64,000 bases of DNA from Corallococcus coralloides DSM 2259 (GTDB lineage Bacteria; Myxococcota; Myxococcia; Myxococcales; Myxococcaceae), in contig NC_017030.1 of assembly GCF_000255295.1 (NCBI RefSeq), forward strand, positions 3,534,001 to 3,598,000, read 5' to 3'. Below are positions 8,052-16,109 of the stretch, in pieces (position 1 is the stretch's first letter; each line of letters begins with the position of its first letter). The notes beneath the pieces are model-generated. The model had not been told where the DNA came from, ran no database searches, and saw nothing but the letters and a program-made list of their open reading frames with translations. Position numbers and translations under genes: made by a program.

Positions 8052-9602
8052 TCACCCCACCCTGGGCTTCGGGAGGCAGATCTTCAGGAAGGGCATCCAC
8101 CAGAAGATGATGTTGAGCAGCGCGAGGAGCATCATCAGGACGATGAACGCGCACAGCGTGATGATGGGGATGGAGAACATGCACAGCTCTCCCAGCTCGA
8201 AGCTCAGCCCCTCGTCGAGCTCGCCCTTCATCGTCTTCTCCAGGCCGGCCACGCGGGACATCTGCTTGCGCAGCCCCCTGGACAGCGTGAAGCCGACGTT
8301 CTTCTTGAACCGGCGCAGCCCCCGAATGCTGGTGTCCACCGGCAATTCGATTCGCACGGGCCGCGCGGGCGCGTCCGGGTCGAAGAACGGCGCCAGCGTG
8401 AAGGCCCTTGAGCGCGGGCTCACCAGCGGTGGGCTCATCGCGCCGCAGGCCGGCTTCAGGTACACGCACCGCAGCACGTAGCGGGTGACGCCGGGCGCCT
8501 CCAGCTTGGACACGGGCTCCGGCTGCGAGGGCAGGGCGTACGTGCCCACCTTCGCCGCCTGCGCCAGTGCCTGCCGGAGCTCGGTCACGGCCACCTCCGT
8601 GCACAGCCGCAGGTTGTAGTTCACCGTGTTCGGCCGCCCGTTGAGGATGGCCTCGCGCTGCCGCATGGCGCTGCGCAGCGCCTGCCGCCAGGTGTCGCCC
8701 CCGGTGCCCTCCACGTGCCTGCCCACCAGCAGGTTGAACAGCGTCAGCGAGGCGTCCGTCGGCGCGGGCCCCGGGCTGTCCCGGTCCAGCAGCTTCCAAA
8801 GCGCCTCGAGGCGCTCCTTCAGCAGGGTGGCGAGGTCCACCAGCAGGAAGCGTGAGACCTCCTTCTGCACCTCCGCGTCGGCGCTGTCCGCCGACCAGAG
8901 CCGCAGCTGCTCGTACGGGACGACGACCTGGGTCTCGGCCTCGCCGGCAACCATCTGCTCCGGGTCCACGCTCGAGCCGTCGTCCTGGAAGGCGGCGGCG
9001 GACTCGAAGGTGTCACGGCTGGACGTGGGCACCAGCCCCACCAGCATGCGCCGGCGCTTGCCGTCCGCCGTGAAGTTCACCGGGAACAGGGGCAGCAATT
9101 CCTCGCCCTTCGCCAGCGCGCCCGCGCCAGCGGCCTCCAGCACCTTCCAGATGCGACGCTTGCCCCTCGGGTCGCTCGCGTCGGGCACCCACGCCCCCTC
9201 CTTGCCGCCGCCCAGTTCCTGGCGCAGCACGAAGGCGGCCTTCTCGCCCTTCGCGGTGTCCACCACATGGTCGGGCATCCCGGGCAGCCGGCACACCAGG
9301 CTGGATGCCAGGAGGTAGAAGCGCCCGTGCGCCGGCTGGTACAGCTTGGGCGTGCGATTCGGGTCGACCGGGTCCTCGCCGGGCATGCGCTCGCCGAAGC
9401 TCTCGAACTTCGTCACCAGCAGGTCGGTCAGGTCCGGCCGGGGCTGCTGCTGGAGCCGCTCGGCCAGCTCCTCCATGAAGCGGTCCGAGTCGAACTGGAG
9501 CAGGCCCGGCGCCTGGATGCGCGCCAGCGTGTCGGCGGCGGGGCCCCACAGCGGCGAGGCCGCCACCCACTGGACGGCATGTGTGAGCGCCGTGGCCCTC
9601 AC
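8052..9602 (-). CDS. Unknown eCIS protein with C-terminal hydrophobic membrane segment
   Basis: A 516-residue protein with no family I recognise. The start is taken as GTG at 9602, overlapping the gpV stop (GTGA). The open frame runs further upstream to 10091, but that part is only a shadow of gpV in another frame, rich in Arg/His/Gln. The body looks soluble. The last about 40 residues contain a long run of Ile, Leu, Phe, Met and Trp with hardly a charge, long enough for one or two membrane passes, and end in a short basic tail. A membrane-inserting tail is unusual for a baseplate-region protein. It could anchor the particle to a membrane or act on a target membrane. Both ideas are inference. 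Confidence 0.75.
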   Translation of the reverse strand: MRATALTHAVQWVAASPLWGPAADTLARIQAPGLLQFDSDRFMEELAERLQQQPRPDLTDLLVTKFESFGERMPGEDPVDPNRTPKLYQPAHGRFYLLASSLVCRLPGMPDHVVDTAKGEKAAFVLRQELGGGKEGAWVPDASDPRGKRRIWKVLEAAGAGALAKGEELLPLFPVNFTADGKRRRMLVGLVPTSSRDTFESAAAFQDDGSSVDPEQMVAGEAETQVVVPYEQLRLWSADSADAEVQKEVSRFLLVDLATLLKERLEALWKLLDRDSPGPAPTDASLTLFNLLVGRHVEGTGGDTWRQALRSAMRQREAILNGRPNTVNYNLRLCTEVAVTELRQALAQAAKVGTYALPSQPEPVSKLEAPGVTRYVLRCVYLKPACGAMSPPLVSPRSRAFTLAPFFDPDAPARPVRIELPVDTSIRGLRRFKKNVGFTLSRGLRKQMSRVAGLEKTMKGELDEGLSFELGELCMFSIPIITLCAFIVLMMLLALLNIIFWWMPFLKICLPKPRVG

Positions 9603-10318
9603 CAGACGTTCCCCGCGCCCGGCGTGTACGACGTGCTGACGACGCTGTTGGTGATGACGGTGTCGGCCTGCACCACGCCGCTGAACTTGGACATGCCCGC
9701 GCTGACGGTGAGCATGCCGGCGGAGATCTCGGCGGTGCTGGCGTTGATGGTGACCTTCGCCGAGGCCGTCACGGTGATGCCGCTGGACTCCATCTTCAGC
9801 GAGTTGCCATTGCTGTCCTGCGCCTCGATGGAGCCGGGCCCGTCCTTGAGCGTCACCTTCTGACCGCCGGGCGTCTCCAGGGTGAGCGTCTCCTTGCCGT
9901 CCGTGTCGTCCAGGGTGATGACGACGCCATTGCGCGAGCGCAGCACCTTCTTCGCGTTCTTCCCCGCGCCGTCCATGCTCTCCGGCGGCGCGTCCTTTCC
10001 GTTCCACAGCGAGCCCACCACGTAGGGGCGCCGGGGGTCGCCAGCCTCGAAGCCCACGAGCACTTCGTCCTCCATGTCGGGCACGAACCACGAGCCGCGT
10101 TTGTTGCCGCCCATCAGCGTGGCCAGCCGGGCCCAGGCCTCATAGTGTCCGCCGCCCGCCGCGTCGGTGGCCCACGGCAGCGCCACCTTCACGCGGCCCT
10201 GGCTGTCCGGGTCCTTGATGTCGGTGACGCGCGCCGGATACAGGCCATAGAACCGGCCGCCGAGTCCTCCGGGCACGCGCTCGTCCGCCGCCAGCTCCCA
10301 CGCCGAGCCGTCCATCAT
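9599..10318 (-). CDS. eCIS spike protein, gpV/gp5 OB-fold type
   Basis: A 239-residue protein. Residues about 20-105 form the gp5/gpV OB-fold, with Y-P-A-R-V, D-P-x-x-x-G-R-V-K-V, L-P-W, W-F-V-P-x-x-x-D-E-V-L-V-G-F and D-P-R-R-P-Y-V-V-G. Residues about 120-230 are short, regularly repeating Val/Thr/Ala strands typical of a trimeric beta-helix needle. Together with the adjacent gpD protein it makes the equivalent of a VgrG (Afp8) split over two genes. There is no PAAR motif. The ATG overlaps the gpD stop by four bases. Confidence 0.93.
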   Translation of the reverse strand: MMDGSAWELAADERVPGGLGGRFYGLYPARVTDIKDPDSQGRVKVALPWATDAAGGGHYEAWARLATLMGGNKRGSWFVPDMEDEVLVGFEAGDPRRPYVVGSLWNGKDAPPESMDGAGKNAKKVLRSRNGVVITLDDTDGKETLTLETPGGQKVTLKDGPGSIEAQDSNGNSLKMESSGITVTASAKVTINASTAEISAGMLTVSAGMSKFSGVVQADTVITNSVVSTSYTPGAGNVW

Positions 10319-11400
10319 GAAGCCCTCCCCAGGCCGACCCGCTCCGCCAGGAACTCGGTGCGCAGGCCGCGCGTGCCGTCGAACAGGTGCTTCACCTCGG
10401 CCAGGTGGTACTTGCCGCTGAACAGGGGCCCCAGCCCCAGCAGCTCCACCCGTGTGCCCACGCGCAGCCGCGCGTCCGTCTGCGCGGTGCCACGTCCCAC
10501 CACGAAGCGCCGGGCCATCTGACGGAACAGTCCTTCCGCCCGGGCCTGAGCCTCCTGACTGCCCAGCGGCACGGCGTGGACCACCGCCTCCTTGCGCTCG
10601 GCCAGCTTGGAGGACAGCAGGCTCGCGCCGCTCTCGTCATTGCCCAGCTCCGCTCCCAGCGCGGACGGGCCGGCCTCGTGAGTCACGGCGTCCTTGTCCT
10701 GCACGCTCCAGCCGCTCACCGTCACCGCGGAGCGCTGGTGGGCCAGGTCCGCCAGCACGGTGAAGGACGTCAGCTCATTGCCGCGCCCCAGCTTCAGCGC
10801 CTCGCCGCTGGAGCGAGCTCCGCGCTTCTTCGCCTTCAGGGTGCGCCCCTCCACCCACAGCTCCACGTCCACCGCGCGGCAGCGCTCCCGCAGGAAGGCC
10901 AGGTCGCTCTGGTTCACCTGCGCCAGCACCTTGTGTGTGGGCCCGGACACATTCAGGTCCGGCGTCAGCCCATGCTTGCTGGCCACCTGCCTCAGCACGT
11001 CCGCGTCGCTCACGTCCGCGTACGTGTTCGTCCGCCGCGTCATCCTCAAATCCTGGAGCCGGTCCTCCGCGAGCACGGTCAGCGTGGGCGGCGCGCTCTC
11101 CGGATAGTCCGCCTCCAGCGCCAGGATGCGGCCCTCGAAGAGGACGTCGGTGGTGCCCAGCCGCACCTCGAAGGGCTTGCCGAAGTCGAGCAGGGCGCGG
11201 TCGAAGTAGAGGAAGCCCGTCCCACCGTCCCGGGGGCCCCAGTTGCCGAAGGTGGCCTCGCACCGGTACATCCCCTGGGCCGTCTCGATGATGGACAGCT
11301 CCAGCAGGCCGGCGGCGAGCTCGGCCTGCTCACGTCCGTCCACCCGCAGGGTGGGGCGGGCGGAGCGGAGCTTGTTGTCGCTGTGGGTTCCGTCGGCCAT
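10315..11400 (-). CDS. eCIS hub protein, gpD/gp27 (VgrG N-terminal) type
   Basis: A 361-residue protein of the phage late control D/gp27 family. It begins with an R-P-T-L-R-V-D-G block, has the L-F-E-G-R-I-L-A-L-E-A hub strands near residues 85-100, and has L-x-F-L-R-E-R-C-R near residues 170-180. The end, with G-T-R-V-E-L-L-G-L-G-P-L-F-S-G-K-Y, is typical of this family. It forms the trimeric ring beneath the tube to which the gpV spike attaches. It overlaps gpV, so the pair are translationally coupled halves of a VgrG-like complex. Confidence 0.92.
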   Translation of the reverse strand: MADGTHSDNKLRSARPTLRVDGREQAELAAGLLELSIIETAQGMYRCEATFGNWGPRDGGTGFLYFDRALLDFGKPFEVRLGTTDVLFEGRILALEADYPESAPPTLTVLAEDRLQDLRMTRRTNTYADVSDADVLRQVASKHGLTPDLNVSGPTHKVLAQVNQSDLAFLRERCRAVDVELWVEGRTLKAKKRGARSSGEALKLGRGNELTSFTVLADLAHQRSAVTVSGWSVQDKDAVTHEAGPSALGAELGNDESGASLLSSKLAERKEAVVHAVPLGSQEAQARAEGLFRQMARRFVVGRGTAQTDARLRVGTRVELLGLGPLFSGKYHLAEVKHLFDGTRGLRTEFLAERVGLGRAS

Positions 11401-11412
11401 GGCTCTCCCGGC

Positions 11413-11586
11413 TCAGTGCGCGCGCACGCGCTCCATGCGCTCGCGGTGGCGCTCCAGGCCGCGTCCCAGCTCGTGCGCCCGCTGCACGCCGGACGCGGGC
11501 GCCTTCTCCTCACCCTTGCCGCCGCCCGGCGGCGTGGCCGGAGGCGGCTCGCTCACGACTTCCATTTCATTGATGACCACGGCCAT
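11413..11586 (-). CDS. Small eCIS protein (Afp6/DUF5908-like)
   Basis: A 57-residue protein from an ATG at 11586. The first 12 residues are a short beta-like segment rich in Val, Ile, Met and Glu. They are followed by a Pro/Gly/Lys linker and a strongly charged Arg/His/Glu helix. Small proteins of about this size and layout (Afp6/Pvc6, DUF5908) occur beside the Afp7 and hub genes in most eCIS clusters. The role of the family is not settled. The call rests on size, the N-terminal pattern and position between the LysM and gpD genes, not on a firm motif. Confidence 0.65.
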   Translation of the reverse strand: MAVVINEMEVVSEPPPATPPGGGKGEEKAPASGVQRAHELGRGLERHRERMERVRAH

Positions 11587-11597
11587 GCGTGTGCCCC

Positions 11598-12341
11598 CTA
11601 CCGCTTCACTCCGAGGTTGAGCCCTGCCTGCAGGTCCACCAGCTGCCCGGCCGCGAGCCTCCGCGGGTTCTCGATGCCGTTCGCGGAGGCAATCACCTGC
11701 CAGTTCGCGCCCATGCCCTGCTCCGCCGCCAGCCCCTGCATCGTCGAGCCCGCCGGCGCGGGCGTCATGGGCGCGGTGCCCGCGGGCCTGCCGCTGGGCG
11801 TGGTGCCCGCGCCTGCCGGAGGCTCCGCCGTCTTCTCGAAGAAGAACGTGTCGATCTTCTGCTGCGAAAGGGTGAAGGACACGCTGGCGCGCAGGGGCAG
11901 GCCCTCCGCGGAGAACAGCTCCAGCGACTCCTCCATCGACTCCATGATTCCGTCGAAGCGGAAGCTGCCCCACAGGAAGCGCACGGCGGGAGGGAGGAAC
12001 GTGTCGCCTGACTTCTTCGGGGTGATGAAGAAGGCGACCTTCTCGGTGAGCTTGCGCACGTCGTCGACGGCCTTGTCCTGGCCCTCGGGCTGTCCTGTCA
12101 CGTCGAACCACAGCTGCACTGCCAGCTTGGTGGTGCCGGCGCCCACGAACTGCTGGTGGGGTGTCCCGCGCTTGTCTCCGCCGCCGGGCGGCTGCTGCAC
12201 CTGGTTGGCGTAGGTGACCTTGAGCGTCTCCGGGTTGAACTGCACCACCGTGGACGTGGTGTCCTCGTCGATGGGGTTCTCGAACCTGGCGTCGAGCTGG
12301 AGGAGCTTCGCCTTGGCGAGCGGCGCGGCGTCGTCGGACAT
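11598..12341 (-). CDS. eCIS CIS-tube/LysM protein (Afp7-like)
   Basis: A 247-residue protein. Residues about 10-165 form the CIS-tube domain, recognised by the V-V-Q-F-N-P-E-T-L-K-V-T-Y block and L-W-F-D-V-T near residue 80. A Pro/Ala/Thr/Gly linker follows, then a LysM-like domain (about 195-245) with Q-V-I-A-S-A-N-G-I-E-N-P-R-x-L. Afp7/Pvc7 proteins form the adaptor between tube and hub. Their LysM part packs inside the baseplate rather than binding peptidoglycan. Only a 3 bp gap separates it from the second tube gene. Confidence 0.93.
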   Translation of the reverse strand: MSDDAAPLAKAKLLQLDARFENPIDEDTTSTVVQFNPETLKVTYANQVQQPPGGGDKRGTPHQQFVGAGTTKLAVQLWFDVTGQPEGQDKAVDDVRKLTEKVAFFITPKKSGDTFLPPAVRFLWGSFRFDGIMESMEESLELFSAEGLPLRASVSFTLSQQKIDTFFFEKTAEPPAGAGTTPSGRPAGTAPMTPAPAGSTMQGLAAEQGMGANWQVIASANGIENPRRLAAGQLVDLQAGLNLGVKR

Positions 12342-12344
12342 GGG

Positions 12345-12833
12345 CTAGGCGCCTCCCTCGGACACCGTCTTGCGGCTGAGTGACTCGTAGGCAATCTGCA
12401 GCTCTTCAATCGCCACCATGCCGTCCTTGGCGTTGAGCGGCGGCGCCTTCAGCTTCACCGGCAGGCAGCGCGACAGGACGAAGCGGGCGCGCTCGCGCAG
12501 CTGGGATCCGGGGGCGAACACCACCACCTCCATGCTGGCGCGCAGGCGGGGGCGTGTGCGCATCGCCTCGAACCACCTCCACAGATCATCGTTGGCTGTC
12601 ATGCCGCGCTTGAGCGTGAGCTGGCCGAAGCCGAGCGCGCCGGTCAGGCGGATCTGCCGGCCGTTGTTGCCTCCCTCGCGGATTGTCTTCACGTCCATGG
12701 TCATCTCCAGGCCATCGCACTCGGAGAAGGCCGCGCTGCACGCCTTGGGGCTGACGCCGGGGATGTCTATCTCCACCGCGAAGGCGAACGCGGTGAACGG
12801 GGCGATGACCGTCTCGTCCTGTGGGTTGGCCAT
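12345..12833 (-). CDS. eCIS tube protein 2 / tube initiator (Afp5-like, T4 gp19 family)
   Basis: A 162-residue gp19-family tube protein. It has the S-E-C-D-G-L-E-M block, the L-T-L-K-R-G-M strand and the terminal V-A-I-E-E-L-x-I-A-Y-E motif. The other tube protein (15637-16089) shares that last motif. In eCIS the second tube paralogue makes the first ring on the hub. Position directly before the Afp7-like gene supports that role. There is no signal peptide. Confidence 0.92.
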   Translation of the reverse strand: MANPQDETVIAPFTAFAFAVEIDIPGVSPKACSAAFSECDGLEMTMDVKTIREGGNNGRQIRLTGALGFGQLTLKRGMTANDDLWRWFEAMRTRPRLRASMEVVVFAPGSQLRERARFVLSRCLPVKLKAPPLNAKDGMVAIEELQIAYESLSRKTVSEGGA

Positions 12834-12836
12834 GGC

Positions 12837-15635
12837 CTAGCGCGCCTCCGTGACGGTGCCGCGCTCGCCGCTCTGCACGAGCCGTACATTGAGAAAGGTG
12901 AGGGGCTGGGACGGCGCCACCTTTAGATCCACGAAGAAGCGGCCCTGCTCCGCCTGGGCGGGGGTGTTGAGCGTGTCGCCCGTCACCACCTGGAAGGCAC
13001 CCTCGCGCGTCCTTCCGGCGAAGGCTCCGCGCACGAACAAGCCGCCCAACAGCTCCTCGAAGCCGCGCTGCACGCGGCGGCGGAAGCTGGCGTCGTTGGG
13101 CTCGAAGACGTAGGTAGCGCCCAGCCGCAGCGCGGCCCGGCGCAGCAGGGACATCAGCCGCCGCACGTGGATGGGCCGCAGGTCCGGGTCCATGGCCAGG
13201 GTATCCGCGGACAGTGTGAGGAAGGCCCGGGGCTCCTGGCGCACCACATTCACCTGGGCCTCCTGGAGGTCCAGCCACCGCTCGGCGCTCATCGCCGGAT
13301 TCAGCGCCACCACGCCGGTCCAGCGCTCATTGGCCGGAGCGACCCACACCCCGCGCTCCAGCGCCCGCCGCGCCAGCACGCCGCACGCGGTGCCATCCGG
13401 AACCATGCGCCGGGGAGGCCCTGGCCGAGCCTCCTCGGACACGAAGGTCCACGGATGATAGAGCGCGCCGTAGGAGAGGGCCGTCCTCTCCGCGAAGCCC
13501 AGCGGCGGCACGCCGTCCTCCTCTTTGCCCAGCGGGGACTGGAGCGTCGCCGCGTGGCCCATGGCCGCCGCCTCCCGGTAGTGCTCGGGAAGGGACAGCA
13601 CGGCCAGCAGGTCTCCCCGGGCGCACCCCATCCGCATCAGCGCGCGCTGCACGGCCAGCAGGGGGCCCACGTCGTAGCGGGCCTCGGGCACCAGGTGCCA
13701 CCGCGCCTGGGGGGCCACGGTGACGTCCAGGCCTACCGACCACGGCCCGGTGGTGCCGCCACGCTCCGCGCGCACGCGGTAGTAGCGGGTGCCGGAGTCG
13801 CGCCCGTACAGCGTGCGCGCGGTGAGCGGCCCCTGGTACAGCTCGGCGGCGTCGCTGAAGTCGGGGCGGGTGGCCTCCTCCAGCACATAGACGACGTCCG
13901 TGCCGGGCACCGTTCCCCAGCGCAGCGTGAATGACTGTCCGGAGGACGGCTTCTCGGGCTCCGCCACGAATGGAGCGGGCTTGGGCGGCGGCCGCAGGGC
14001 GCAGGCCAGGAACGTGCCCCACGGCGGCTCCGGTAGCGGCTTGCCGGGCCAGGCGGGCTCCACGTCGAGGCTCCCGGCCAGCACCCACGGCCGGTGCACG
14101 GCGTCGGGCACGGCCACCAGCGTGGCATCCAGCCGGTCCATCACCGCGTGGATGCCCCTGAGCGACCGGGGGTTGCTGCTCTGGTACCGGAGGAAGTCCG
14201 CCTGCGCCTGCAGCGCCTCCAGGCCCACGGACTTCACGCCCGGGTCCAGGAAGAGGTCCGCGTTGAACACCGCCAGCCCGTCGCGCTCCAGCGAGTCCCC
14301 TGCTGGAGGCGTGCAGCCCACATAGGCGGTGGGTTGGTCCGTCAGTCCCAGGGGAAGACAGAAGGCCTCATCCGAGGCGCCGGGGCCCGCCAGCGGGAAT
14401 CGCTCGGTGGGCACGCCCTGGCGCCAGTCCTGCGGCAGCCGCTCCTCGGGCAGGCGCGAGGGCAGCGTCTCCTGGTCGTCGTGCTGGGCCCGCTCCACGT
14501 CGGTGGGCAGCGCGGCCCAGTAGCGCGGGTGCGCCGGGCAGAAGCCCAGCCGCTCCAGCTGCGCCGGCTGCTCCTCGCCCCGCCGCGTCCACAGGCTCAA
14601 CGTCAGCCGCTCGCACCACGCGGACGCGGAGGCCACTTCCACTGGCGTGGACCCCCGCACGCGTGACACCACGCCGGACACCTGCACTGCCCCTCCCACC
14701 GTCCCGCCCAGGTGGACGGACTCCACCAGCAGCCAGTGCGTCTCCTCGGGGCTGTCGACCACGCGCAGCAGTGTGCCGGCGGGCGGTGCGTCCTTCGGGT
14801 CCAGGTCGAGTGTCAGCGTGAGCACGCGCGGCTTCGTGTTCGGCCCTGGGGCGTCCATGCGGGTGACGGCCAGGGACACCTCGTCGCCCTTGCCCCGCAG
14901 CCAGGACACGAAGGGCGGGGCGCTCCCGGGAGCCACATCCGTCTGCTGCCACAGAACGCGCCCTGCGCGCACCCGCGCCGTCACCCGACGGGACACCGGG
15001 CCGGGCCCCTTCGGCGCCGCCTCCTGCGCCACGGGCTCCACCCCCTCCACGGGCACCAGCAGCGAGTATCCGGTGCTGTCGAAGCTCACGCGCAGCAGGT
15101 CGCCCACGGACACGCCGCCAGGCGCCGTCACCTTCAGCTCGGCGCCCGTGGCGCCCACGCGGCTCCAGTCCACCAGCTCCACCGGCTCGCGGTGGAGGGA
15201 GGCGGCCACCTTCGCGCCGTCGGACCAGCTCCCCTCGGAGCGGGCCCGCGCCAGCGCCGCGGTGACGGTGACGGGGACGCCCTTCGAGCAGCGCAGCAGC
15301 CCTGGTACGGGGAAGGTGTTCGTCTTCGCACTGGCGCCAGCCACGCGCACCACCCAGCACCGCCGGCCGCCGTTGCGGAAGAAGGCCCGCACGGCGGACT
15401 CCAGCTGGGCGTGGACCGGCTCGCCGCGCTCTGCGTCCCAGGCCAGCAGGGGCGCCGGGCCGAACACCGCCTCGAAGTCCGCCACGTCCTCCACCGCCAC
15501 CGGCACGTGCAGCGGCCCGGATTGGGCGAAGCCCACGAAGGCCGCCACATCCATCCGAGGCAGCGCATCCGTCACGGGTGGCGCCTGGATTTCGAAGCGG
15601 ATGCCCGGAAGGCGTCTGGCGGCGGGGCGGCTCAC
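12837..15635 (-). CDS. eCIS tail sheath protein, extra-long with FN3-like insert
   Basis: A 932-residue sheath paralogue, far longer than the about 350-500 residues usual for Afp2-4. Residues 1-110 hold the N-terminal sheath strand and domain (P-G-I-R-F-E start, A-F-V-G-F-A, R-A-F-F-x-N-G-G-R-R-C-W-V-V-R-V). The C-terminal about 130 residues are the classical sheath end (Q-V-N-V-V, D-x-x-L-R-P-I-H-V-R-R, T-Y-V-F-E-P-N, and the L-T-F-L-N-V-R-L-V linker strand). Residues about 548-650 look like a fibronectin type III domain: a Pro-rich lead-in, F-T-L-R-W, then Y-Y-R-V-R-A-E and G-P-W-S. The insert would face outwards on the sheath. A baseplate-proximal ring (Afp4-like) is the likely role, from gene order. 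Confidence 0.9.
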   Translation of the reverse strand: MSRPAARRLPGIRFEIQAPPVTDALPRMDVAAFVGFAQSGPLHVPVAVEDVADFEAVFGPAPLLAWDAERGEPVHAQLESAVRAFFRNGGRRCWVVRVAGASAKTNTFPVPGLLRCSKGVPVTVTAALARARSEGSWSDGAKVAASLHREPVELVDWSRVGATGAELKVTAPGGVSVGDLLRVSFDSTGYSLLVPVEGVEPVAQEAAPKGPGPVSRRVTARVRAGRVLWQQTDVAPGSAPPFVSWLRGKGDEVSLAVTRMDAPGPNTKPRVLTLTLDLDPKDAPPAGTLLRVVDSPEETHWLLVESVHLGGTVGGAVQVSGVVSRVRGSTPVEVASASAWCERLTLSLWTRRGEEQPAQLERLGFCPAHPRYWAALPTDVERAQHDDQETLPSRLPEERLPQDWRQGVPTERFPLAGPGASDEAFCLPLGLTDQPTAYVGCTPPAGDSLERDGLAVFNADLFLDPGVKSVGLEALQAQADFLRYQSSNPRSLRGIHAVMDRLDATLVAVPDAVHRPWVLAGSLDVEPAWPGKPLPEPPWGTFLACALRPPPKPAPFVAEPEKPSSGQSFTLRWGTVPGTDVVYVLEEATRPDFSDAAELYQGPLTARTLYGRDSGTRYYRVRAERGGTTGPWSVGLDVTVAPQARWHLVPEARYDVGPLLAVQRALMRMGCARGDLLAVLSLPEHYREAAAMGHAATLQSPLGKEEDGVPPLGFAERTALSYGALYHPWTFVSEEARPGPPRRMVPDGTACGVLARRALERGVWVAPANERWTGVVALNPAMSAERWLDLQEAQVNVVRQEPRAFLTLSADTLAMDPDLRPIHVRRLMSLLRRAALRLGATYVFEPNDASFRRRVQRGFEELLGGLFVRGAFAGRTREGAFQVVTGDTLNTPAQAEQGRFFVDLKVAPSQPLTFLNVRLVQSGERGTVTEAR

Positions 15636-15636
15636 G

Positions 15637-16089
15637 TCACTCCATCTCCAGGCGCTCGTAGGCGATGGTCAGCTCTTCAATCGCCACGTCCGTGCCCTTC
15701 GCGTTGAAGGGGCCAGATACGTGCTTGATGATCCGCGCGCGCAGGAGCTTCCACGTCTGCACCACCGCCGTGTGGTCCTCGTTCTGCAACTGGATGGTGA
15801 CGGTGCGCAGCGCGTTGGCCTCTCCGTTGCGCAGCTGATTCAGCCACGAGTAGAGGGTGAGCGAGCCAATCACCCCCCGCTTCATGGTGACGTCCGTGGC
15901 CTTGTTCAGGCCGGTGATCTTCCGGACGCTGTTCTCCTTCTCGTTGCCGTTGCGGTACTCCGCGACGGTGACCTCCATGCCCACGTTGGAGATCTCCTGG
16001 AAGCCGGCGTCTGCCCCGTCCGTGGTGCCGGTGCCCAGGTCCACCAGGAAATTGAACTGCACATAGGGACGCTCTCTAAAGACCGCCAT
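15637..16089 (-). CDS. eCIS main tube protein (Afp1-like)
   Basis: A 150-residue gp19-family protein with the standard features of the major inner tube subunit: F-x-F-L-V-D-L near the start, G-F-Q-E-I-S-N-V-G-M-E-V, D-V-T-M-K-R-G-V-I-G, and the closing V-A-I-E-E-L-T-I-A-Y-E-R. It polymerises into the hexameric-ring tube inside the sheath, through which cargo is delivered. A 20 bp gap upstream separates it from the sheath gene, the longest gap in the operon, and the next gene starts right after it. Confidence 0.95.
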   Translation of the reverse strand: MAVFRERPYVQFNFLVDLGTGTTDGADAGFQEISNVGMEVTVAEYRNGNEKENSVRKITGLNKATDVTMKRGVIGSLTLYSWLNQLRNGEANALRTVTIQLQNEDHTAVVQTWKLLRARIIKHVSGPFNAKGTDVAIEELTIAYERLEME

Positions 16090-16109
16090 CTTTCAAACCT
16101 CCCAGGGAA

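Noticed and set aside
9603-10091. An N-terminal extension of the hydrophobic-tail eCIS protein
   Set aside because: The extra 163 codons lie over gpV in another frame and are Arg/His/Gln-rich. A GTGA overlap gives a better start.
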